A DNA stretch of 64,000 bases. Source: Virgibacillus proomii (GTDB lineage: Bacteria > Bacillota > Bacilli > Bacillales > Amphibacillaceae). A model generated the notes under the pieces. That model was not told the origin of the DNA. It worked only from the letters and a program-made list of their open reading frames with translations, and searched no databases. This document shows, piece by piece, positions 34,287 through 41,399 of this stretch. The first letter of the stretch is position 1. Each line of letters starts with the position of its first letter. The DNA lies in assembly GCF_018916875.1 (NCBI RefSeq), contig NZ_JAHLNO010000020.1:1-64000 (forward strand), given 5' to 3'. A program made the position numbers and the translations under genes.

Positions 34287-35188
34287 AACAAGAGCAAACA
34301 GCAAATAAAAATGTCTTAATTATTGGAGCTGCTGTAATCGATATGATCGTTCATGTGAACCAATTACCAAAAACAGGCGAAGACATTTACGGGAAGCATG
34401 TAGAAACGATGGTTGGCGGCTGTGCTTATAATGTGCAACAAGTAATAAACCACTTTGGTATAAATCATGATTTATTTGTTCCAGTTGGTATTGGTCCACA
34501 TGCTCATATTATCCGTACACATTTAGAAAAGCAGCAAATACCGATTATTTTAGAGGATACGTCTAAGGACAATGGATGGAATATTTCATTTGTGGAACCG
34601 GATGGAGAACGTACCTTTCTGACTATCCCTGGCTTGGAAACAGAATGGCGACATGAATGGTTTCAACGTATTCATCTAGCGGATTATGATTATATTTATT
34701 TGTCAGGGTATGAACTGGAAGGAACCTCTGGTGAAGTATTAGTTCAGGAAATCATGCAAAATAGAGCAAAACACGCCAAAATCATTTTTGATCCTGGTCC
34801 GCGCATCGCTTATTTAGATAAAACTGTATTGGAAACCATTTTAACTGCAAATACAATTGTACACTGTAACTTAAGCGAATTAAAGGAGCTTATGTCTGTT
34901 AAGACGGTGACAGAAGGCGCAACTTTCCTATATCAAAAAACCAAAGAAGCAATTGTCGTAACAATGGGAGCAGAAGGCTGTTTCTACCTAGACAAGAACC
35001 GTTCTGGAATCATTCCGGCTAAACCAGTGAAAGTAGTTGATACCATTGGTGCAGGTGATTCACATACTGGTGCTTTTATCAGTGGTTTAGCTCAAGGGTT
35101 AACCCTTGAAGAAGCATGTCGATTAGGTAACCGTACCTCCGAAAAAGTCGTTCAGCAATCCGGCTGTAACTTGACAAAGATACTTTAA
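34283..35188 (+). CDS. PfkB-family carbohydrate/nucleoside kinase
   Basis: 301 residues. Ribokinase fold: VLIIGAAVIDMIVHVNQLP, MVGGCAYNVQQVINHFG, and the anion-hole/catalytic motif VVDTIGAGDSHTGAFISGLA with catalytic Asp in GAGD. Closest groups are pseudouridine and ribo-nucleoside kinases (PsuK, YegV, YeiC). It probably phosphorylates the sugar or nucleoside released or imported by its two operon partners. Overlaps the permease by 4 bp. A terminator follows. Confidence 0.85.
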   Translation: MKQEQTANKNVLIIGAAVIDMIVHVNQLPKTGEDIYGKHVETMVGGCAYNVQQVINHFGINHDLFVPVGIGPHAHIIRTHLEKQQIPIILEDTSKDNGWNISFVEPDGERTFLTIPGLETEWRHEWFQRIHLADYDYIYLSGYELEGTSGEVLVQEIMQNRAKHAKIIFDPGPRIAYLDKTVLETILTANTIVHCNLSELKELMSVKTVTEGATFLYQKTKEAIVVTMGAEGCFYLDKNRSGIIPAKPVKVVDTIGAGDSHTGAFISGLAQGLTLEEACRLGNRTSEKVVQQSGCNLTKIL

Positions 35189-35192
35189 AAAC

Positions 35193-35245
35193 TAAAACAA
35201 ACATCCTACTGTCAATCAATAAATCAGTAGGGTGTTTGTTTGTAA
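35193..35245 (+). terminator. Terminator of the gntR operon
   Basis: AAACAAACA and CCTACTG pair with CAGTAGG and TGTTTGTTT across a 13-base loop directly after the kinase stop. Confidence 0.88.
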
Positions 35246-35332
35246 ATAAAATCTGCAATGCATTCACATTATTACTCTAGCTTTTCGCTCTGTAAAAAGA
35301 AACATATTCAAGTAAATCACACAAATCTATCC

Positions 35333-36025
35333 TCAATCTATACTTTTTAAATCCTTTATATAAGCTGCAACTTCTTCTAGGGTGGATGTTGTAACTTTAT
35401 TAACAAAGTATGAGCCAATTATAGCTCCATCAGCACCATTTTTAAAAACCTCAACTACGTCTTTTCTTTCTTTAATCCCAAAACCAACATAAATAGGTAG
35501 ATCACTATGCTTTCTAATCCGTTGCATTGTCTCTATATAATTAATAGGGACATGATCAAAGCTCCCTGTTTTTCCAACCCCACTCATACAATAAGCAAAC
35601 AGACGATTATTTCTCAACTTCTCCTGTAAAGTAATGTTGGAAATGTTCTCATTGTACAGCTGAATTGGAGATGGAAAGTCATTTAACGTAATCATTCTAT
35701 CAACACAAAGCAGCCCATCATAATCCATTTTCTCATCCAGTAAATGGTATTTGTCCAAGCCGTCCTTATATGTCATTAAAACTACCTTAAATGAATATTT
35801 TTCTCGTATTTGCTGTAATATTTTGTTTAAATATACTTTATTAAAACCCTGTTCCAATACTTGTTTATGGCTGTTTTGAATAATTTTTCCATCCATATGA
35901 GCATTGGCTACTGGTATACCTAATTCAAGTACATCGACATGATATTTTTCCATTATATCAAGGATGGAAAAAAATTGATGTTCATTTGGGTAACAACAAG
36001 GCAAGTAAAGTGCAAGCTGTTTCAC
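35333..36025 (-). CDS. TrpA-like (tryptophan synthase alpha-like) TIM-barrel enzyme in a PTS operon
   Basis: 230 residues, shorter than TrpA (about 265). The two catalytic acids of TrpA are kept with the right spacing: E34 in VLELGIPVANAH and D45 in MDGKIIQ (11 apart, like Glu49/Asp60). The TrpA loop FSDPxADGP is changed to VANAHMDGK. The loop-6 SRxGVTG is changed to MSGVGKTGS. The phosphate grips GFGIKERKDV and GAIIGSYFV remain. No trpB or other trp gene is near. It starts at GTG 36025, eight bases after GGAGG that spans the ulaA stop. It probably does retro-aldol chemistry on a phosphorylated product of the PTS. Inference. Confidence 0.75.
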   Translation of the reverse strand: MKQLALYLPCCYPNEHQFFSILDIMEKYHVDVLELGIPVANAHMDGKIIQNSHKQVLEQGFNKVYLNKILQQIREKYSFKVVLMTYKDGLDKYHLLDEKMDYDGLLCVDRMITLNDFPSPIQLYNENISNITLQEKLRNNRLFAYCMSGVGKTGSFDHVPINYIETMQRIRKHSDLPIYVGFGIKERKDVVEVFKNGADGAIIGSYFVNKVTTSTLEEVAAYIKDLKSID

Positions 36026-36029
36026 ATCC

Positions 36030-37307
36030 CTATCCTCCAATCATTTTAAGCAATAATCCTAATAACGGGCCATATAAGGCGTAGTCTGTTTCACTAAGAA
36101 TCCGCATAATCGAAGCATAGGATCCAATATATGGTAGTAAAAGTGCTTGTCCAATAATCAGAATTAAACCATTGGTGAAAGAGCCGATTAATGCCCCACG
36201 TACACCTCCGGTAGAGTTACCAAAAATAGCTGTTACAGCTCCTGTAAAGAAAGTAGGAATGAGAGCAGGAAAAACTGCAATTGGATAATCAATCATTGCT
36301 AACAAGACCATACCAACAAAGCCTGCAACTAAACTTGTTAAAAACCCTACAATTACTGACGTTGGATAATTAGGAAATAATAGAGGTACGTCTAATCCTG
36401 GCTTTGCATTTGGTATAACTTTATCAGCGATACCATGAAATGCAGGAATAATTTCTGCTAAGAGCATTCGTACGCCGGACAATATTACTGTAATCCACAG
36501 ACCAAATTGTAAACCGTTCAATAGAGAAAATGTAAAGACATCTCTTCCTTCACTAATATTATTGGCAACCCAGCTCGGACCAGCTATAAAAGATACAATA
36601 AGGAATAACAAAAACATGATAATTGTAAGCGCAATCGTCATTTCGCGAAGAAAATTTAAACTCTTTGGGATTTTAATGTCTTCCAAATCACGCTCTTTAT
36701 TTCCAAATAACCCACCAAGTTTTGCTGCTATCCAAACCCCACTAGAACTGGAATGACCAAGCGTAAAACCTTCTCCGCCTTTTACATTCTTCATAAGGGG
36801 TGCAACATAAGAACAGGTGAAAGTCAAATAAAATCCTAAAATAAAGGAGCCAGTTAAAACTAGTGGAATAAATCCCATATTTGTACCAAATTTCAGTAGG
36901 GCAGCAATTAACCCTGCATAAAAAAAGGATACGTGAGCAGACAAATGCACATATTTAAATGGTGTTAATCTGGCAAATAAAATATGGATAATAAATCCTA
37001 ATGCAAATATTAATGCCATTTCTGTTCCTATTTCCACAAAGCTTTCTGTTTGTGCTTCTGCAAGTGTTGGAATTTCTGCATTCAGGTGAAAAACTTTACT
37101 TAGCATTGGCTGTAATGGAAGCAATGAAATTCCTAATGATTGCGCTCCAGTATTAATGAGTAAAAAACCAATCATTGTTTTAGCAGTACTTGAAACTATT
37201 GAATCAAAGCTTTTTCTTTGCGCCAACAGCCCGATAAGTACAACCATACCGATTACAAATACTGCCTGACTGAAAACATTATCAATCAGATACATAATAA
37301 AATCCAT
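36030..37307 (-). CDS. ulaA: PTS ascorbate-type IIC permease UlaA/SgaT
   Basis: 425 residues, about 11 membrane segments. UlaA-family blocks: SQAVFVIGMVVLIGLLAQRK, MIGFLLINTGAQSLGISLL, LGHSSSSGVWIAAKLGGLFG, NSTGGVRGALIGSFTNGL. UlaA imports L-ascorbate while the partner IIB phosphorylates it, but relatives take other acidic sugars. Start at 37307 after GGAGAGGG. It lies 190 bp after the IIB gene, with two hairpins in the gap, and overlaps the signals of the TrpA-like gene. Confidence 0.85.
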   Translation of the reverse strand: MDFIMYLIDNVFSQAVFVIGMVVLIGLLAQRKSFDSIVSSTAKTMIGFLLINTGAQSLGISLLPLQPMLSKVFHLNAEIPTLAEAQTESFVEIGTEMALIFALGFIIHILFARLTPFKYVHLSAHVSFFYAGLIAALLKFGTNMGFIPLVLTGSFILGFYLTFTCSYVAPLMKNVKGGEGFTLGHSSSSGVWIAAKLGGLFGNKERDLEDIKIPKSLNFLREMTIALTIIMFLLFLIVSFIAGPSWVANNISEGRDVFTFSLLNGLQFGLWITVILSGVRMLLAEIIPAFHGIADKVIPNAKPGLDVPLLFPNYPTSVIVGFLTSLVAGFVGMVLLAMIDYPIAVFPALIPTFFTGAVTAIFGNSTGGVRGALIGSFTNGLILIIGQALLLPYIGSYASIMRILSETDYALYGPLLGLLLKMIGG

Positions 37308-37371
37308 AGTTGCCCTCTCCTTAGATTGTATTCAAGTGCATGAATTAATTTTTTTAAAAAAGAGTTTGATA

Positions 37372-37446
37372 GTTATTAAAACAACTGGATATCCCAACCT
37401 TGGGAATATCTGGAGTAACCTATAGCGTGCATGAGTTACTCCAATA
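37372..37446 (-). promoter_or_regulatory. Two consecutive hairpins in the IIB-IIC gap
   Basis: On the minus strand: GGAGTAAC(T) pairs with (G)GTTACTCC around CATGCACGCTATA, then GATATTCCCAA pairs with TTGGGATATC, followed by CAGTTGTTTT. Possible processing, stability or attenuation element between ulaB- and ulaA-type genes. Also seen as ordinary palindromes in DNA. Confidence 0.6.
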
Positions 37447-37497
37447 ATTACTGTTTATACATAAATGTTGATCTAATCTTCATTCGCCTAAATATAT

Positions 37498-37767
37498 TTA
37501 TTGAATTACTTTTAATAATTCAGTTCTTAACAACTCCTTATCCATCATGTTGTCAATTCTCACTATTTTTGCTTTGGAGTGCCGTAAAATATCTGCAAAA
37601 TCTGAGGTAGTAATGACAACATCGTAATTATCTGCGCTAACAGAGCCAATATCTGAAGCTTCTACATTTGCTTGAATCCCTTCTTCAGCTAACACCTGTT
37701 GTGCAAAAACTCTAAGCATCATACTACTTCCTACACCTGCTCCACAAACCGTAACAATATTTAACAT
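37498..37767 (-). CDS. ulaB: PTS ascorbate-type IIB component (UlaB/SgaB)
   Basis: 89 residues, a single IIB domain. Phospho-cysteine C8 is in IVTVCGAGVGSSMMLRVF. The rest follows the small alpha/beta fold (DIGSVSADNYDVVITTSDFA). It takes phosphate from an IIA and passes it to sugar bound in IIC. No separate IIA gene lies in the operon; the EIIA domain is at the end of the regulator, 1 bp overlap upstream (TAATG). Confidence 0.85.
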   Translation of the reverse strand: MLNIVTVCGAGVGSSMMLRVFAQQVLAEEGIQANVEASDIGSVSADNYDVVITTSDFADILRHSKAKIVRIDNMMDKELLRTELLKVIQ

Positions 37768-39842
37768 TAGTTACCCTCCTCTTGAAATATTTTCATAATT
37801 TCCTTTGGCGTTTTTGCATTTAAAATTGCAGCTAATTTATCTTCTTGATTTAATACGCCAACTAACTCAGATAATGCAGTTAAGTGGGTTTCATGATCTA
37901 TAGCACAAAATCCGATAACAATTTTAACCGGATCATTGGTTCGATGACCAAATTCAATTGGTTCCTTCAATGTAACGATGCTAAAACCAATATCCTTTGC
38001 TCCATACTCAGGTCTTGCGTGAGGCATTGCTATACCAGGTGCAATAACAATATATGTGCCATTTTCGTGGACATTATCAATCATAGCCTGAATATATGTT
38101 TGTTCAATAAGATTATTTTTCAAAAGTATTTCCCCACTACACCTAACAGCACTATCTCTATCTTTCAGTTCTGCTTGTGTCATAATTAACTTCTCATTTA
38201 ATACTTCTATTAACACAGGATTTGTACTCCTCTCTATTTTTGGCAATTTCGTTGCATCGTGCTGAAAATAATTCTGTAATTTATTATGAAGAGCTACTGG
38301 ATCATGAATGGTACAATAGGGATAAATAATATGAAGAATATCCAACACAAGTAACTCTTCTCCTTCTAACTTTTCAAGCATCAATGTTAACTTTTGTATA
38401 TCTTCTTTAGATAGTACAGGATTAACAGTTACAACCTGTGTCTCATTCATTTCTAGCGGGACTGTCGTAATTACTAAATCAATTAATTCAGTCTGTACAA
38501 TTTCATTGGCCTGTCTTGCCGGAAAAGAACCGAGTACACGGAGATGAAATAAGTTCTTTAATTGAGTTGCTAACATTTGGGATGTACTCATACCTGTATC
38601 ACAAACAATGATCACAACCGGTTTTCTGCGTATACTCTTTTTTTGTCTCTCCAAAGCAGCAGTGACATACATAGTAATAAATGAAGCTTCATCTTCATTG
38701 AAAACAATACTTAGTTTGATTTCGATAACATGAATTGCTTTCAAAACATGCTGGTGAATATAACTATAATTTTCTCTAATCTCATCCAATACTGGATTAG
38801 TGATCGTTGTCCCATTTCTAATTCGATACAATGCAGGTCGCAAATGGGCAAGTAACCCATTAAATAATTGTGCATCTTTCATTAATGGTATCTGAAATGA
38901 CTCTTCCAGTTGTTTTATAAACTCTCGGGTAACCATTTGTAAAGGTAACCACTGATCGTTTATATTTCCATATTGCTTTACATCCTGCAAACTACTGCTG
39001 ACAAATTGAGCAGCAAAGTACACAACTTCATTCTCAGGAAAATTAATGTGGAAAAGACGATCTATTTCTTCTTTTAGGAAACAGGCAACCTCGTATTCCC
39101 TTGTTTCCCGAACACTATCTGCCGCAGCTCCTTTTTCTAACATTTTTTCCTGTTTTACACGTGTAATTGCAAGACCGAGATGAAGCATGACTCTAAAATA
39201 GGAATGATCAGAAATGATAATTTGAAGTTCTCTTTCTGCCATTCCAATAATATGGGTAAGATGGTCAATGTCCTCAGAAGAAAGAAACTCATTGAGAATG
39301 GATTGCTTTGTATTAGAGATCTGAATGCGATTTCTTTTTTCCTCTCGAAAAAGCGCTAATAATGCTTTTCGGATGGCTAATTCTGTTCCTTCTATCTTTA
39401 AACCTTTATATGGATAGGACATTAATGATAATTGATGAGAAATGAGCCATTTTTTCCACAGTTTCATATCATTTATGACTGTATTTCTGGAAACCTTTAA
39501 AAAGTTCGATATTTGATCTATCGTTACATATTCATGTTGAATGAGCAGATAGTGTAATGCGTGATATTTTCGTTCTTCCGGAGTGTGATAGCTGAATTCT
39601 TCAAGGTCAAGAAGATCCTTTATCTTTTGCTGTTCAAGCTTATGAAGCTCTACCCGGATGCCGACTCCTTTTTGACGTTGCAATGGCGAAAAGGAATGTT
39701 TATTAAAAAAATCGTCTATTTCCATCAAATCATTGTAAATCGTACGCTCACTAACTGAAAAATGGTCAGAAAGTTCGTTGATAGTAAAAAATTGATCATT
39801 TTCCATTAACAACAGCATTAGATCTCTAGCTCGACTATTCAT
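37767..39842 (-). CDS. PRD-containing transcriptional activator with EIIB and EIIA domains (MtlR/LicR type)
   Basis: 691 residues. Two helix-turn-helix units: FTINELSDHFSVSERTIYND (about 18-40) and VTIDQISNFLKVSRNTVIND (about 100-120). Then two PRDs with regulatory histidines (LGLAITRV region and HQHVLKAIHVIEIKL), an EIIB-like domain (VIIVCDTGMSTSQMLATQL, Cys), and a C-terminal EIIA (fructose/mannitol type) with His in IAPGIAMPHARPEYG. It should sense PTS flux by phosphorylation, and its EIIA may serve as the missing IIA of the transporter. The start at 39842 has GGTGGAGA. Confidence 0.88.
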   Translation of the reverse strand: MNSRARDLMLLLMENDQFFTINELSDHFSVSERTIYNDLMEIDDFFNKHSFSPLQRQKGVGIRVELHKLEQQKIKDLLDLEEFSYHTPEERKYHALHYLLIQHEYVTIDQISNFLKVSRNTVINDMKLWKKWLISHQLSLMSYPYKGLKIEGTELAIRKALLALFREEKRNRIQISNTKQSILNEFLSSEDIDHLTHIIGMAERELQIIISDHSYFRVMLHLGLAITRVKQEKMLEKGAAADSVRETREYEVACFLKEEIDRLFHINFPENEVVYFAAQFVSSSLQDVKQYGNINDQWLPLQMVTREFIKQLEESFQIPLMKDAQLFNGLLAHLRPALYRIRNGTTITNPVLDEIRENYSYIHQHVLKAIHVIEIKLSIVFNEDEASFITMYVTAALERQKKSIRRKPVVIIVCDTGMSTSQMLATQLKNLFHLRVLGSFPARQANEIVQTELIDLVITTVPLEMNETQVVTVNPVLSKEDIQKLTLMLEKLEGEELLVLDILHIIYPYCTIHDPVALHNKLQNYFQHDATKLPKIERSTNPVLIEVLNEKLIMTQAELKDRDSAVRCSGEILLKNNLIEQTYIQAMIDNVHENGTYIVIAPGIAMPHARPEYGAKDIGFSIVTLKEPIEFGHRTNDPVKIVIGFCAIDHETHLTALSELVGVLNQEDKLAAILNAKTPKEIMKIFQEEGN

Positions 39843-39896
39843 CTTATCTCCACCTCATCTTCATTATAAGTTCCTATGTAAAACGGTACCAAGACC

Positions 39897-39926
39897 AAAT
39901 AATTGCAGGTTAACTTGCAATTATTT
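39897..39926. promoter_or_regulatory. 30-bp near-perfect palindrome upstream of the PTS operon
   Basis: AAATAATTGCAGGTT is followed by AACTTGCAATTATTT; only one symmetric pair (G/T) breaks it. Located 55-84 bp before the regulator start. A related half-site (ATTGCAATT) lies at 39948. Candidate activator site for the PRD regulator. Confidence 0.7.
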
Positions 39927-40086
39927 ATGAATCTGTTTCAAACTCCAATTGCAATTTGTTATATAATGAACAAATTATCTTCTAGCTTTATTCTCTTATA
40001 GCAAGTTTTACTTATTTGTGTAGTCTACCCAAATGAGGTATTCTTAATTTCTATAATGCGAAACTCCATTCCTCACTGATAAAAGT

Positions 40087-40179
40087 ATTAGAAAAACTTA
40101 GCTTGTCGCCAAGTCTTTAGCGAAAGCTGTAGCTTTTCTTATACTATAAACCATAAAGTTTTATACTTTCCTATAGTGG
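40087..40179. repeat. D-type hairpin repeat
   Basis: Full copy, TTAGAAAAACTTAGC .. GCCAAGTC .. CTATAGT; the first hairpin arm has one change (TTAGC for TTGGC). Confidence 0.82.
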
Positions 40180-40189
40180 AACAAAAGCT

Positions 40190-40762
40190 AAAATCTCAGG
40201 CGACCATGAAAACCGCGATGTGTCGTCGTTGTAGCTCGTTTGGCGTTAAAAAAGAAAAGCACTTTTTCTACATGCGATGCCTATTCAAGAAGTCTGACTT
40301 ATCCTTAGAAAAAGAAGGACACTTTTTCCTGCGTGCGATATATTTACTTCCGAAGCTTTTTCTTGTCCTTGAAAAACCGCGAAGTATCGCTGTCGTAGTC
40401 TTTCTTGTCCTTGAAAAAGAAGTACGCTTTTTCTGCGTGCGATGCATTGCTGACGTAGTCTTTCTTGTCCTTGAAAAAGAAGTACGCTTTTTCTGCGTGC
40501 GATGCATTGCTGACGTAGTCTTTCTTGTCCTTGAAAAAGAAGGTCACTTTTTCTGCGTGCGATGCATTGCTGACGTAGTCTTTCTTGTCCTTGAAAAAGA
40601 AGTACGCTTTTTCTGCGTACGATGCATTGCTGTCGTAGTCTTTCTTGTCCTGTCGATCCAAACGAATCGGATATTTAGATGCCGTTTTTTCCTACTTAGA
40701 TTTCTCCATATTCTCTATAACTATTGAAAGTCTTACAGAACCTTAGATGCGAGATAAAAGAA
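40190..40762. repeat. Large A-type array (60-bp units) ending in a B-type 3' domain
   Basis: Degenerate units from 40240, then four regular 60-bp units from 40400 to 40650 (TTTCTTGTCCTTGAAAAAG .. CTTTTTCTGCGTGCGATGC .. ATTGCTGACGTAG). Units differ at only a few sites (AGTACG or GGTCAC in the loop). The array ends CCTGTCGATCCAAACGAATC and GGATATTTAGATGCCG, i.e. the B-type constant domain, to 40762. All frames on both strands stay open because the unit is 60 bp without stops. Confidence 0.88.
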
Positions 40763-40782
40763 CCGTAAATAAAGTGAAACTT

Positions 40783-40928
40783 CCATGAATGGGCGTTTTC
40801 TTTCATTCCCCACTCATGGTTAGTTGAACGAATCGGGCATTTAGGTGCCGTTTTTTCCCACTTAGACCCTGTTGTATCAACTCAGGTTCTTAAAGTAGGA
40901 GTCTTACGGCACCTTACATGCGGGATAA
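40783..40928. repeat. B-type structured element with alternative 5' hairpin
   Basis: The 5' hairpin is CCATGAATGGG .. CCCACTCATGG instead of the CATTCAGTAGGAG type. It is followed directly by GTTGAACGAATCGGGCATT, AGGTGCCGT and ACGGCACCTTACATGCGGG. Confidence 0.82.
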
Positions 40929-40935
40929 AAGATCA

Positions 40936-40972
40936 TACAAAATCCCTCTTTGCAAGCAGAGGGGGATTTATC
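40936..40972. terminator. Terminator-like hairpin
   Basis: AAATCCCTCT and AGAGGGGGATTT pair around TTGCAAGC, with no gene ending nearby on either strand. Confidence 0.6.
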
Positions 40973-41338
40973 ACTTATCTATTTTATTCATGCACGCCAA
41001 TTACACTCTTTGTTTAACCAGTTTTATATCTAGATAAAGGAATGCTAATTCTAATAATCAATAGTAAAGAAGGTAAAAAAATGGTATAGTCAATTTTTTT
41101 TATATATGCATTTTTCCTTTCTCCACTCACATAAACACTAATCAAGTTTTTCAAATATATTTTTCATTACCACTTGGAAAAAGACTGTAAACGTAATAAA
41201 ACAAGTTTACTCATATTTTATTTGTTTAGGCAATGCACATTCATCGACCTATCCTTAACTAATTAACAAATTGCTCTTTTATTAAAAACTTAACTATCTG
41301 TACAATGCGAAAACAACCCTAATTTTAAATCTTTCTTA
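40973..41338. other. Non-coding stretch
   Basis: AT-rich, no frame, no repeat family recognised. Confidence 0.4.
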
Positions 41339-41386
41339 ACATGAAAAAATGACGAAAGAAACTAGTTCTGTCGTCATTTTCTACAG
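41339..41386 (-). terminator. Terminator of the DUF2207 gene
   Basis: GAAAATGACGA and TCGTCATTTTTTC pair on the minus strand around a 16-base loop. Confidence 0.82.
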
Positions 41387-41399
41387 TTCAACGAAACCA

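Noticed and set aside
35333..36025. Ordinary tryptophan synthase alpha subunit
   Set aside because: Key substrate loops differ, the length is short, there is no trp gene nearby, and it belongs to a PTS operon.
40176..40727. Long open frames on both strands through the repeat array (183, 105 and 79 codons)
   Set aside because: The 60-bp unit has no stop in these frames, so any array stays open. The predicted protein is just repeats of FLVLEKEVRFFCVRCIADVV, with no start signals. The same holds at 2057-2278 and 13070-13360.
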